The notes: generated by a model from the sequence alone, not told the origin. DNA of 64,000 bases from Raphanus sativus (GCF_000801105.2 NC_079518.1:14234494-14298493); one strand, 5' to 3'. Numbered from the stretch's first letter, positions 10,500 to 22,409 are shown. Translations and numbers: made by a program.

Positions 10500-13010
10500 T
10501 CGTTGCAGTTGAAGTTAGTGTATAAGAAAAGGGTTCTGAGAATGCACTTTGTTTTGTGATATGCTTCTGCGAGACTCCATTGTCACGCGTATCATGGATT
10601 TAGTGAAATGTAATGGTGTGGCGTTTCTTTACCGAGGGAAGTATTATCCGTTGGGTGTGGCTCCGACCGAGGATCAGATAAATATGACATTGTTGAGTGG
10701 TTGCTTACTAACCATTATGTATGATTGGACTGTAGGGTTTAAGCACTGCTAGTTTAGTTGACAGATATGTGCAGTTGCAAGAGAAATGGATAGGCACATT
10801 GAGCTGCAACGGTCAGTAGCTATATGTTGTGGATATCGACGGCTGCATCAATGTGTGGAACGGTAAGATAGCAGAGCTGACTGGTCTTTCCGTTGATGAA
10901 GCTATGGGAAAGCCTCTGGTTCGGGATTTGATATATACAACGCATGCTTGACCAAGGACTACTTAACAACATAGTTGGAGCCTCCTTTGTGGGACAAGAC
11001 GTGAATGGTCACAAAATTATTATGGACAAGTTCATCAACATACAAGGCGACTACAACGCCATCATCCATAGCCCAAACCCTTTGATCCCTCCAATCTTTG
11101 GTAAACTGCTTGCTAGGGAAGTGTTTGGGTGTTTTTGCAAACTAAAGGGTCCTGATGCGTTGACTAAGTTCATGATAATTTTGCATAATGCAATTGGTGG
11201 TCAAGACACGGATAAATTCCCTTTCCCGTTCTTGGACCGAAGAGGCAAATCCATTCAGGCTCTCCTGACTTTGAATAAACGTGTCAGCCCTGATGGTCGG
11301 TCAGGTCACTGGGGCTTTCTGTTTCTTGCAGATACCGAGTCTCGAGTCGCAACAAGCTCTGGAGATCCAGCGGAAGCAGGAGAGTAAGTGCTTCTCCAAG
11401 GGGAAAGAGTTGGCTTACATTCTTCAAGTTATAAAGAAGCCATCGAGCGGTTTGCGTTTCACAAGTTCATTGCTGGAGGCTACAGATTTAAGCGAGGAAC
11501 AGAAGCAGGATCTTGAAACAAGTAGTGTTTCATAAGATAAACAGATTTCAAATACTGTAGAAAAATGGACGCCAAAATCATTGAAGACGGGTAGAGAGTT
11601 TAGATTCTTCTTCACAGTTGCACATTTTTACAAACGTATCTTTATAGTTTTTATTCACTCTCTCTTTTATTCATCAGCTCATTTAAGTTAGAGAGAACAG
11701 AGTTCTTAATTGGCACCGTCATAATCGCAGTGGTAAGCCAAGCCATGCTGGTAGTAAGAGAGAGGAACTTCAGCTGATACATCCACTAAAGGCTCCGTGG
11801 AGCTCCATCTACACCAGGTTCTGAAACAAATGGCTGATGGGTTCTCGGCTATACGCATGGAGTTCACGTAACAATTCATCATATTTCCAGCTGTCTTTTC
11901 AGTTCCATGTTTTGCCGGTGGACTTAAGCTGAGATCAATGATAAAGAACCATAGAATGTCTGCTGCAGATAAATTTACTATCCCGAATTGAGAAACTGTG
12001 AATGATAACTAGAACTATTTTGCCACCATACAAATTGTAAAGCCTTCAATTTTTGTTGTGTTTTATGAACAGGATGTCATTGATAGAGTCTTGATATGTG
12101 GAACTCTATGAACTCTTCTTATTAATTACTCAACACAGATTACAAGATAGAACAGAGAATTACAAGATGAACTAGAGCTAATAAAGTGAATCTCAGGTTA
12201 GGATCTCATGGCATGAGACGGAAAACCTAGATGGATAGATCCCAAACTAGAAATTCTACTGTGGATTCGAAGAACGTAGGAGATGATCACAAAGATAAGA
12301 AGGATCAACTCGAAAGACTGAATTCGAATGCAAGTTCTTGAGAGAACTTAGTTGCTTGAGAATAAAGTAAGGTTTTTAAGAAAACATTTATTATTGATAT
12401 TGTGTATAAGACTTTGCCGGGAGGCTACATTATATAGAAGAAGAAAACATAAACCTAATTAGGAAAAGGAAATATAAAACCATAAAAATAGAAAAACTAA
12501 ATTGAGGTAACGATGGAATATCCTTGTGACTTTATCCTGTCACATGGCGATCTCAACCCGAAGACTCAACACGATCTCATGGCGATCGGGAGGAAGGAAG
12601 ACTCATGGCGTCTCACTCTTTCTACAACATATCAGCATAAAGTCTCGACTCGTACTCTATCTCTTCTTATATCATAGCCTTCACACGAGTTACTTCACAA
12701 CTATGTAACAGCATACCCTCTGATACAATCCAAAGCTTTGCTTAACCGTTTGCCTCAGCCACGTCATGAACTCACCCTGCCACGTCAGCCTCGAGATAGT
12801 AGAAGTCTATCAGTCATGTGCAGGGGAAGGTGTGCCGCCTGAGAAAGTGCAAGACATGTTCCACAGTAGCAGATGGACAAGTCCAGAAGGATTAGGGCAT
12901 AGCGTTTGCAGGAAGATTCTAAAGCTAATGAACGGAGAGGTTCATTACATAAAGTAATCCGAACACGTAATTGTTATTGAACTACCAGTTCCTCTGATGA
13001 TGCGCTCTTA
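10500..13010 (+). pseudogene. PHYD: Phytochrome D relic
   Basis: Fragments of a phytochrome follow each other in order with frameshifts, stops and deletions. 10510-10750 gives [16 protein letters not shown] and [18 protein letters not shown] from the PHY domain. 10835-10940 gives [20 protein letters not shown] from the first PAS repeat. 10944-11530 gives [58 protein letters not shown] and [19 protein letters not shown] of the PAS and histidine-kinase-related region. 12813-13010 gives [20 protein letters not shown] and [17 protein letters not shown] of the C-terminal exon. LTLNKRVS and the KLLAREVFG motif fit phyD better than phyB. The N-terminal chromophore-binding part is gone and the last exon holds a solo LTR. 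In Arabidopsis phyD is a red/far-red photoreceptor. This copy cannot be functional. Confidence 0.88.
12081..12812. mobile_element. Solo LTR (732 bp) inside the phytochrome relic
   Basis: Begins TGATAGAGTC and ends GTCTATCA, giving 7-bp terminal inverted repeats with TG...CA ends. It is flanked by the 5-bp direct repeat GTCAT (12076-12080 and 12813-12817). Removing it plus one GTCAT restores the phytochrome exon start (splice AG, then codons for MSCAGEG). No internal retroelement sequence remains, so it is the product of LTR-LTR recombination. Copia or gypsy origin is not determined. Confidence 0.85.
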
Positions 13011-13680
13011 GTGAGTGGCTATATATTAAAGTTGTAAGAGTAGTTTATAGTTAGCTGGTTGGTCGTATACATTGTATATTGTTGTTATTAGTCTCATAGA
13101 AAGAAAAGATAGATATCTTTGAAATCACAATATGATATCAAGAACACTAAGAAAATATATGTTTTTTCTTTTGCTTTTGGAACACTTTTTATATGTTGCT
13201 TTGTTCTATGCTGATGCTTACAAGAACACTAAGAAAATATAGTTCAATATTGATCTATTTGCTTTCAGTTTTCTTCTTCTGCTCCCACGTTTTAAAGTCA
13301 ACCTTTTTTAGTTTCTATTTGCTACAAATTAAGATACATGAGCATCACATAATCCTGATATATAATGAGACCTAACCTCTTTCTTTATCACTCCCCCCCC
13401 CCCCCCCCCACCAACCAAATAATATAGACTATATAGTTAAACTATATGCTGTCTTAACAAGTAGTGTCTTCGTGTGAAGCTATGCATCACAAGTAGTATC
13501 GTCTATGGTCCCTTTTTTCTGTATTCGGAGCAAATGCAAACGTCTATTTCAGGTTTCTACTTGAAAAACAGCCAAACAAGTTTCTTTGTAGCGTAGTACT
13601 AACTAGTATATTGTTGTTATTGTTTCATATGATGATCAACTTGTTAGGTGAACTGGAAGACAAGTAAAGAGTAAACTCAA
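13011..13680. other. Downstream flank of phytochrome relic with a C17 run
   Basis: AT-rich, no gene. 13393-13409 is a run of 17 C on the given strand, followed by ACCAACC. Copies of AAGAACACTAAGAAAATAT at about 13139 and 13221 mark a small duplication. Confidence 0.5.
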
Positions 13681-13685
13681 AACAG

Positions 13686-14370
13686 ACCTGCACTAGGATC
13701 CTCTTCTTTGTCCCACACAATATCATCCTCATCTTCCTCTTCAGCTACCCCTTGCTTATTCAGTAGAGCGGCAAAGTAACCTTTGCGGTACTCATCCCGA
13801 AGCTAAAATTAATGAAAAAAATGTATCAGTATTCCGGAATACAGAATCCAAAAGATGCTACTATATATGATAAATGTATACAAAACGCTTACCTTGGAAT
13901 CCTCATTTGAGCCACCATCATCAACATTTGCTTCATGTTACATCTTTATTCCTTGTCTATCCATCCATGGAGGCAAGACTTGCATACTATAGTCTCCACC
14001 TCTACCTTTAACATCTTCTTTATCCTCAACCTAACCATGTAATAAGACTCATGAAATTAATGAAAAGAAAAAATTAACTCCTCGTAAATTAGGGTTTTCT
14101 AAATAAATATATTTTGATTCACTCATAACATTGAACTTGTCGTATACATTAACAAGGAAGAAAATCAGCCAAAGAATAATTATGTACCTGCATCTTAGCT
14201 TCAATGGCTTTAAGCCTTCTTGCTCTCTGAGAAGCTTCAATGGCTTGGCGTTGCCTTTCTGCAGCAACATTGGCTTTCTTCTCTTGTTGTAGCTTCAGCT
14301 TCCCACTTCCCTTCCTCTCTGTGTGCTCTTTCTCAAGCTTCTCCCTAGCCGATCTAAACACCGATTCCAT
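13686..14370 (-). pseudogene. Broken chimeric gene: UFD1-like N-terminus joined to a TFIIE-alpha-like C-terminus
   Basis: Three minus-strand exons with plausible GT-AG borders. Exon 1 (14191-14370) starts MESVFRSAREKLEKEHTERK, runs through an Arg/Lys/Glu/Ala-rich coiled coil and ends EAKMQ. It resembles the N-terminus of PRLI-interacting factor K, a UFD1-family protein. Exon 2 (about 13894-14031) reads VEDKEDVKG, then MQVLPPWMDRQGIKM and a stop codon. Exon 3 (about 13687-13803) reads LRDEYRKGYFAALLNKQ and a Glu/Asp-rich tail ending EEDPSAG. The PPWM-x3-GM and DEY-x2-(Y/G)-YFAALL patterns resemble plant TFIIE subunit alpha. The in-frame TAA in exon 2 shows it is broken, and no later exons were found. 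Either two captured fragments were joined or this is one decayed gene I do not recognise. The two family matches are from memory and moderate. Confidence 0.5.
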
Positions 14371-14379
14371 CTTTTACGA

Positions 14380-15560
14380 TTCGAAGGTATGGTTTTGAGG
14401 AAAATTAGGTTTTGAGGAAACTGGAAAAGTGATTATCTCTTGTTATTCACGTCTTCAACTTATAAAAATTTAACAATTGACCCAACTATTTTATTTTTAC
14501 AAAATTCCCATAAAATAAATTTTATTTAAATTAAATATTTAGTACTAAAAATACAACTAGAGATTATGTTCCAACTTCATTTGCTGCAATTTTTTCATAT
14601 GCAATTTTCCTAATTCAAAAATAAAATTATGCATTAAAAGAACATAAAGAAGAAAACAAAGTTTTTTTTTGTAATTTGAATTACATATTGGATCATAATG
14701 TTTGTGCATATCAAGTTTAACAAGTACAAATGTTATCAATCAAAATTTTGACCCACAATATTAAAAAAAACTCATTAATTTCGTTTGAACAATACTTTAT
14801 TGATCTTGGTAGTTTCGAAAATAATTTACCGAATTAACAAATTACTTATTTATATTATATTATATTATATTTATTTTATATCATTTATGCTCAGTTTTGA
14901 TTTTATTATTTTATGTAAACTATTAAATGATCTTTTGCAAAGTAGTATATTTCTTTTCATGTTATTATATCATTTTCAATATTATTTAAGTATAAAATAA
15001 AAAAAAATCTTAAGATTAAAAGAACCATAGTTTTGATTTTCATTAGTTTATGCATATTTTGTGTAAACTATTAAATAATATTTTGCAGAGTATTATATTT
15101 ATTTTCATGTTATTATATCATTTTAAATATTAATTAAGTATAGAACAAAAAAATGAAGATTAGAAGGAAGATTTAATAAATAAAAGAACTTCAACTCTAA
15201 AATGGCGTTATGAGAAAGATTACTTCATAAATGAAGTAACTCTAGCTGTTACTCCATTTTAGAATTGAATATAGAATAGAATTGGAGAAGATTTTACTCC
15301 AAAATAAAGTTTGGAGTTAAAAATGGAGTAGGGTTAGAGATACCCTTAACCATTATATAACAACACCTTTTGTTGCCAGTTTCTTTATTTTATGTTTCTT
15401 TTTCCACCGGTCCACTGAGCCTAAAAATGTCACGATGAGTTCACAGCTATATTTTCTTTCACCAAGAAAATTTAAAGGAGGAACAACCACCATCCTAGTT
15501 TCCCTTGAAGAGATAAGAATACTTCTCACTTTAGCAGAGTAAACATCTTTAGAAACAGCC
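14380..15560. other. AT-rich intergenic DNA, no gene
   Basis: Two related AT-rich blocks (about 14866-15000 and 15030-15150, sharing TTTTGCA-AGTAGTATAT and TTTTCATGTTATTATATCAT) look like a diverged tandem duplication. 15190-15345 is full of TGGAGTAA/ATGGAGT-type motifs typical of small Brassica MITEs. No coding content. Confidence 0.4.
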
Positions 15561-15566
15561 TCTAAC

Positions 15567-15764
15567 CAGTGGCGGATCTAGAAAGATTTTCAATTGGGGG
15601 CACAATATTATAAACAACAAAAAACCAAAATTTGATGGGGGCATTTCTACAAATTTCTTCACTAAATTATTGATATTTGATAAATTAAATTATACTATTA
15701 AGAGAAAAATAAAAATTAGTAGGGGGCACGTGACCCCGTACCACTTCATTTCCGTCCGCCCCTG
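15567..15764. mobile_element. hAT-type MITE, 198 bp
   Basis: Ends CAGTGGCGGATCTAG and, reverse-complemented, CAGGGGCGGACGGAA. It is flanked by a perfect 8-bp target duplication CCTCTAAC (15559-15566 and 15765-15772). Internal GGGGGCAC/GTGACCCC near the ends. Confidence 0.88.
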
Positions 15765-15772
15765 CCTCTAAC

Positions 15773-17560
15773 CATTCCTAAGTTCTACCGATTGGGGGTA
15801 TTTCAATGTTGATATCGATCCCGATTTCCTTTTGTTCTTTCGAACAATACATATTAAGATATCAATTGAAGCTTAGGGGTCTTCTCTGTTTTACCACCTA
15901 TATCTTTTACCATGGTTAATTTATTTTTATTTTTAATTTTGCTATTGGATGGATCTCTAGCTATAACTGTAATTTATTGGACCTTTAATTTTAATATAAG
16001 TATTTGGTATCAAGTTTTAATATATTATATATCTATATAATTAAAACAAAGAAAGGAAAAATTAGTCTGAATTTTTTTTAACAAATCTTCCAATGTTATA
16101 AATTCTTTAGTTATTACCAATTTTATAGACACGCAATTACACACTTACCAAATCAGAATTTTTTTAAAATTTTGTGAATAGTTAAGAAAAAGCCAAAACT
16201 AAAGAAAATAATTGTTATTTTTAAAGTTGTATAGAAATATTTTTTAAAAGTATATGAAAAGCTAATTTGTACTTAAATATTTAAAATAGTAATGGGTTAA
16301 AAATATTTTTATAATATTAAAATATTAATAGAGATAAATAGCGATAACCTCAGCAGATTAACACAATTCAGATTGGTTTAGTTTGGTTCAGAAATGGTAC
16401 GTTGTTGCGTTCCCGCTGGTTGGTTTTTATTTTATTTTATAAAAATTGTCTAATCACGTGCTGTTTTGATGTCTTAGAAACAAGGGGAAATTGTTTTTTA
16501 GGCCAAAAAACAACAATTATGTCTTATTAGTCTGATTTTTTTTTGGTGCCATTTTTTCTTCTAGTACCCTTTAGTATTTTTTAAAATAAACTAAAAATAG
16601 TTTTACAAAGAAAAAAATCAGAAAATAGTAAATAATGATGAAATTCCTATATCAACTTATTGATATATTTATTTAGTTCTAAAAAATGTTTAAATCATAA
16701 TTTCATATTTTGTTATAAAAAAGTAGAACTGATATTCTACATAGTAGAATACATAATGTACTTTTTTCATTGAATCTACTATGTTTAGAATATGTATTCT
16801 ACGTAAATAATAGTAATCTAAAAATATTTGGAAAACACATTCCGGATTTAACCTATAATTCTAAAATCTGTAGAAATCGAAATCTACACATTATTATAAA
16901 TCTAAAATCTGTAGAAATCAGAATCTACACATTGCTACAAATCTAAAACTATTAGAAATCGATTTCAAACTTGTTTATTGTATTCCACATATAGTAGAAT
17001 ATAGATTCTATGGATAAGGATAATCCAAAAAATATGGGAAGATAATATTTGGAAATATTTAGTTTCCTTATATTTATTAACTAAATTGATTTTAGAAAGC
17101 CAATTTTAAATTTAAAAAAAAAAAAATCGTTTTTTGTATTTTTAATATTTTTTTTTTAAAAAAGCAAACCGTCTTTAAAATTGATTTTATAAATCACCAT
17201 TTTCTATTTTTCTTAAATCCCAAAAACGATTTTTTTATTTTTTAATTTAAATTTTGATTTTATAAATCAAGATTTTCTATTTTTTAAATACAAAATCGAT
17301 TAATTTTAAGAAAAATAGAAACTCCTGATTTATAAACCAATTTTTAAATTTAAAAAAATAAAAAATCGTGTTTTGGGATTTTTAATATTTTTTAGAAAAT
17401 ATAAAATCGTTTTTGGAATTTTTAATTATTTTTATTACTTTAGTTAAATTATATATAATATTTAATCATTGTTTTAATTGAAATTAAGAGTAGTATTGGC
17501 ATTTTGAAAATATTTAGCCTAATAGGACATAATATATAAGAGATTAACCTAATATAACAT
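15773..17560. other. AT-rich DNA, no gene
   Basis: 16720-17040 repeats TAGAATACA/TGTAGAAATC-type units. 17100-17420 repeats AAAATCG(T/A)TTTTTG and TTTATAAATCA in both orientations. No frames or RNA genes are supported. Confidence 0.4.
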
Positions 17561-17562
17561 TG

Positions 17563-17855
17563 TGGAAGCCCCCTTGGTCCAGTGGTTTGACTAAGGGTTC
17601 ATTAATGCTTTTACAATAGGAGATCTGGACTTCGAGTCCCAGTGAAGACGAAATTATGCGAATTAAGGGAGAGAAGGCTTACAAGAGGTTCTGCAGCATG
17701 GCGCAATGAGTACCGTCAGGCATGGATACGTTAGGGTGGTTCAGGTGAGATGATACAGTCAGTGACGGATAGAATTGTCGGCTGTAAAAATCATCTGTAA
17801 CGTTCTCATAGTTTGTAATAGCATAATTATCGAGAGTAAAATAAAAAAGGACATA
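17563..17855 (+). mobile_element. tRNA-derived SINE-like element
   Basis: An A-box TTGGTCCAGTGG (about 17573-17584) matches 10 of 11 consensus positions, and a B-box ACTTCGAGTCC (about 17629-17639) lies 45-55 bp downstream. The rest runs through a body of about 200 bp into an A-rich tail near 17842-17855. No good target duplication was found. The tRNA-like head is clear; the exact end is inferred. Confidence 0.55.
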
Positions 17856-18019
17856 GTTATCATTATTTTGGTCTAAAAAACAATTTTCCCCAGAAATAAT
17901 AAGGACGCTGTTTGGTAACAGCAAAACAATGGCACACACTAACCCAGATTCCTCGTCGTCATCATTCTGATCGACAAAACAAGACCTGAAAAATTCGTTC
18001 GATAATTGGAAACTCGAAA

Positions 18020-18290
18020 GTGGATCAGAAAGTAAGTCAAGATCTCATCCAGGTAAAAAAAAAAGTAATCAGGAGGAATCACTATCATCACAATCAACCA
18101 TCTGAAATCCCTCAATTCTCTTACGAGAGCGATGATGGTGATCTCCCTAAGGCATTCAAAGAGATGGATGCCGATGACCCAGGACAAGTCGTGATTTTCA
18201 CCGTGGCATGTTAATTCTTCTCCGGCGGAGTCAGTTTCAAAGGAGATGTCGAGGATCCGAAAACCACACTCCTCTTTCTGTATTAGTCTC
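18020..18290 (+). pseudogene. ECHIA: Enoyl-CoA hydratase/isomerase (ECHIA) relic, 5' part
   Basis: Starts MDQKVSQDLIQVKK, close to the Arabidopsis ECHIA start, then in shifted frames ITIN and KSLNSLTRAMM, and LPKAFKEMDADDPGQVVIFT. After that a deletion removes the oxyanion-hole region and the sequence ends in AES-VSFKGDVEDPKT. At least two frameshifts and a stop are needed to read it. ECHIA (AT4G16210, from memory) is a peroxisomal-type enoyl-CoA hydratase of the crotonase superfamily. The 3' part of the same gene lies at 23883-24525, more than 5 kb away, on the same strand. Confidence 0.85.
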
Positions 18291-18750
18291 AAGATCACCT
18301 TTATAACTCATAATGAGTCAATCAAAAATGTTACTTTTTAAATGTCTCTTAATTAACGTTCCTAATTTTTTTTGACCATATACGTTAATTACAAAAAAAC
18401 AAGTACTCCTTCCGTTTCGAATTAGATGTCGTTTTAGAACAAACTTTTGTTTCAAAATAAGTGTCGTTTTATGTTTTCAATACAAAATTTATTGACATTT
18501 TATCCTAAGTTATTTTTCTATTGGTTGAAATCTGGTTAGGTGTATTGATAATGATGTTTTCATCTAGTAAATATACAAACTTAAATGTTTTATTAATCTG
18601 TGTGTCGAACTCTAGAACGACAAATAAAATGAAACGGAGGGAATAACATTCGTATAATATTTATGGAACTAAATATAAATGATCGTCCACTCTCTGCGTT
18701 ACAATACATTCGCACTTCTGTATATATAACTCATTCAACAATTACAAACA

Positions 18751-19675
18751 ACATCATGTTTGCTCAAACACTCTCTTATACCACAAAAATGTATATTCCA
18801 AAGCGGTACCTATCACTTTCCATATTGATTATCTTTGTAACTACAGATCTATCACATGCCGAATAAAGATAGATATTAGCCCTGCGACTTTTATCCGAAC
18901 CGATCAGGCCGAACCAAATTCAGTTTTCGGTACGGTTATGGTCTTGATTTCGGTTTGGTTCGGAATAGTTTTGAAAATTGGTTCGGTTTTCCATTCGGTT
19001 CGGTTCGTTTTTTTTTTTTGAAAAGTAGAACAAACCAAAAATATCCAAAAATTATCCAAAAATAACCGATAATAAACAAAAAAAAATGAACCGGATTATC
19101 CAAAAATATCTGAAAATAACCAAATTTAAACGAAAATATCCATTTTTTTTTGGAAAACTACACCAAAATCTAATCGAAAAAATATCGGTTAATTCGGAAA
19201 TAAAATAAAAAACCGAAATAACCGAAAACCGAAACGAACCTTTTTCGGTTCATTTCTATAGGTATGTGGCTGATCCGAATTATCCAAAACCAAAATACCT
19301 GATCCGAATAACCCGATGTATCCAAACTCGCAGGGCTAATAGATATCATCAACAATCTTAGTAGTACACTGCAGCTTCATTGTAAATAGAAGAATATTGA
19401 TCTTGGTAGCCAGAGATTGCAACCCAATGGGTCGGGGTCATTTAGTTTTCAGCGTAATTTCTTTGGAAGGTCATTGTTTTACTGTTCCTTTGATTTGTAA
19501 GATGGAAGGCGTTGGTTCGACGTATACAGACAACCCCGAGTTAATCTCGGCGGTTACTGGTGGAAGCAGTATGTGTATAAGATAAGACCAACTGGACCTT
19601 GTAGGTGGATCATTCACTACGAGGGAGGGCTTAGTCTCCCTGATAATTGTTTTTATTGGAATGAAAATTAGTTCT
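18751..19675 (+). pseudogene. S-protein homologue (SPH) pseudogene interrupted by a hAT element
   Basis: Leader MYIPKRYLSLSILIIF then a signal peptide ending DLSHAE and a stop at 18864. The family body resumes after the inserted element at about 19345: HCK, LQPNGSGSFSFQ, FFGRSLFYCSF, VYKIRPTGPCRW and DNCFYWNEN, with stops after HCK and before DGRRWFDVY. The SPH (self-incompatibility S1) family encodes small secreted, cysteine-bonded proteins. The upstream TATATATAACTCATTCAAC matches the promoter of the intact gene at 25288, showing a common duplicated unit. Confidence 0.85.
18877..19338. mobile_element. hAT-like nonautonomous element, 462 bp
   Basis: Perfect 11-bp terminal inverted repeats TAGCCCTGCGA, flanked by a perfect 8-bp duplication ATAGATAT (18869-18876 and 19339-19346). 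The interior is built of GGTTCGG-type and ATATCCAAAAAT-type repeats, with no coding capacity. Confidence 0.88.
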
Positions 19676-20841
19676 TAAAAAGACATAGCCAAGTTGAAAA
19701 TAATGCATATGTCATTTTCTATGGTTCACAAACTTCGAATATAATATAAAATAAAATATACCAATTTTTTGTTATCTTAATTTTTAAGTTGATAATTGTT
19801 ATATGTTTTAAGTCACTTGATAAAAGAGATAGCTAGGATCTCACAAGTGTATTATTCTTTTTATATAGATTGCGAATTTCAGTTCAGTAACCGTAATCTA
19901 AGCCGGCAATTCAGTAGCTCTGGAATTTTGAATCAATATATTCCTAATACATGTTGTGCTTGTGCAACTTATTGTATTCAAGAATTACCTTTCAACCTCA
20001 TTAACTAAATCTCTTATTTTCCATAGGTATAAGCAATTAGTAAGCCAACTTAAATATATTACTTTTGTTTATTCATCTGTTTCGTTTATTTTATGCTTCA
20101 ATCATATCATTTTCATCATTCCATTATACTACAAAATAATACATGCAGCAGGGATAGAAACGAAAAATTTTGTGAAGCTGCGAACAATGAGAGGTGGCAT
20201 ATTGGTAGCCACCGTCACAACATGTTTCGTGAACTTATTGATCATATCCATGGTTTGCCTTATCCTAAGCCATATATATGGCCCATATCTAGGTGACGAT
20301 GAGGTACAATGGTTACATTCGGATGATTTCCGAAATGAGTTATTGGCCTCAAGAACACGGGATCAAATTTGACAGAGAAAGGAGAATGTGAGCTGGATCA
20401 ATGTTATCTTGTTTAGACAGGGAGTACCTCGGTTTTCCTTTATCTCTTGGCTTGCTGTTAAGAACGAGTTATCCACAGGGAAAGAATGAGATTTTTGGGG
20501 TGGTCAACAACACTGTATTATAATGTGTGGGAAAAAGGATGAGACAAGGGATCACAGTTTTTTGCATATTCACAAAAGGAGAAATAAACAAATGAAAAAG
20601 GCTGTTAACAGTAAAAAGTATATCAATTAATATTAAAACATACGGCAGGAAAGAAAGTAGTAAAAGTGTACGTGTCAAACAGCAAAGAAAAGAAAGAAAA
20701 AATGCATAACGGGAGTTTGAACTCAGCAAAGAAGGATTTAGATGGGGGCACTTAACCAAATGTTCCACTGAGAACAAACGGCCATCTTAATAACTAAGTA
20801 TAATATTTAAAAGAGTTGGGGGCACGTGCCCCCGTAGCTAA
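19676..20841. other. No gene firmly identified; possible decayed hAT end
   Basis: An open frame at about 20180-20372 (SRDRNEKF..., ELIDHIHGLPYPKPYIW in one frame) has a more coding-like composition than its flanks, but I do not recognise it and frames conflict. 20735-20838 contains GGGGGCAC and GTGCCCCCGTAGCT, like the interior ends of the hAT MITEs; the true end is lost where the Harbinger-like element begins. Confidence 0.35.
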
Positions 20842-22403
20842 GAGCATCCGCAACAGGAGATGATGAAGAATCCTTAACACATAAACCTATGTTATTATGA
20901 ATATAATAATAATATAATAACTAAGTTAATTAAGGATTGGTCCTTGAGTAGGGATTATAAGGACCAAATCCTTAAAGACGTGGCATGTTGTCATTGGATG
21001 GGAGAATATTGTGTTTTGTTTGGGGAAAAATCCGTTTGGACCTCTCGTCTCTCTGCTTCCGTTCCCGGCGATCTGAAGGTACTTCAATTGAACCAACTTC
21101 TTGATCGTGATCTGCAAATCGATCATAAATTTTCTTAAGGAAATCGATTAGGTCCTTGTTCGGGGCTTCTCCTTTGTTTCATATGACTATGTTTGTGACG
21201 TATTGATTAGGTCCTCGTAGTCTTTTGTTTCTTATGACTATGTTTGTTCGGGGCTTCTCTTTTCTTATGACTGTGTTTCTGGATTGACTGTTAAATGGTT
21301 TGTTTTCTTCTCTCTTTACACTTGGTCTTCATTGTCTTGAGATTTTTTTTTTTTGTAATTGTTCTCTTTCCTTGGAACTAAACCAAATTCTTGTTTCTGT
21401 GGAAGAAAGAACGAAAAAAAAATGGAGGAGAAGAAGAAGCAAAAAAAGATATTATCTTTTTTGTTGTGTACCAAGTTGTTCTCTGAGGGTTTATGGCCAT
21501 AGCTTATTGGATCTTTCTTAATGTTCCCTTTGCTTCTTGGCTTATTAAACATGTGTATCAAAATGGCAATTGTGCATGACATCGCTGAAGGTAAATTGCA
21601 CATTTTGTTCCCTGTTATTATTCTCTATTAGTGTTTAAAGTTTATGTGATTTTGAAGTTTTGGTTTGGTGTTAGTGACTGGTGGTGATTTGGATATCTAC
21701 TCCATTACTACGATGGGTGGTTCTTGTTCTTGCTCGGATGGTGAACTCTTGGAGCAGATACGCACCGTTTCTAGGCAAAAAGGAGAGCTTCAGCAGCAGA
21801 TACGCACCGATACTATTTTCTCTTCGTTTAGGCCTTTCTCATTATCCCTTCACTGATTACATATTAGGCCTTTCACTTGTACATTGTGGTATTGGAATAT
21901 TTAACAAGCTATAACTTTGTCTTTCTTAATATGCAGAAGGGAGCGTGATCATTCTGATGCTGAGAGGTCCCAAAACATACATAAACTATCTGAACTTCAG
22001 GAGCATTTTCAAGAGAAAGAGAGACAATACGCTGAATTGCAGGAACAGGTTTGCTTTACACCATCAAGTTATGTTTTGACTGCCATTCTTGCCACTCTTC
22101 ACGCTCTCTGCCTAATGATCCGGATCAGACCCCAAGTGGTATAGTTTTTAGAAAAATCTCATTGCTTTCTTATTATCTTAAGGCTTCATAAAACTAAATG
22201 TAGTTCAAAGTTTTTCTTCATTATATGTAGAACATAAACACATTTGATCATATTGCTAATTCTTTTTATTCCTAAGGATTCAAATAGAAAAAACACCATT
22301 GGACATTCTTTTTGGATTAGAATCCTTAACTATTCTAAAAAGAAAAAGAATTAGTTTAATAGTCCTAAGGACTCCAATGGTGGTAACACCATTGGAGATG
22401 CTC
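20842..22403. mobile_element. PIF/Harbinger-like element carrying gene exons (1562 bp)
   Basis: Left end GAGCATCCGCAACAGG and right end, reverse-complemented, GAGCATCTCCAATGGTG. The 3-bp TAA flanks (20839-20841 and 22404-22406) fit the PIF/Harbinger TWA target. No transposase is seen. The interior holds fragments of a coiled-coil gene on the plus strand: about 21712-21805 (GGSCSCSDGELLEQIR, KGELQQQIRT) and 21937-22049 (RERDHSDAERSQNIHKLSEL, KERQYAELQEQ) with a preceding ATATGCAG acceptor and a following GT donor, so introns are retained. The coiled coil looks golgin- or tether-like, but I cannot name the donor gene. Confidence 0.7.
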
Positions 22404-22409
22404 TAATAC

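Noticed and set aside
17563..17650. Functional tRNA gene
   Set aside because: A and B boxes are present but no cloverleaf with paired acceptor stem could be drawn, and the body and A-rich tail fit a SINE.
17939..18298. Minus-strand 119-codon frame
   Set aside because: It is the antisense of the ECHIA relic, whose plus-strand residues match the known protein.
20180..20372. Membrane-like frame (VTTCFVNLLIISMVCLILSH) as a small gene
   Set aside because: A competing frame looks equally coding-like, there is no good start context, and I recognise neither; kept only as a note in the spacer entry.
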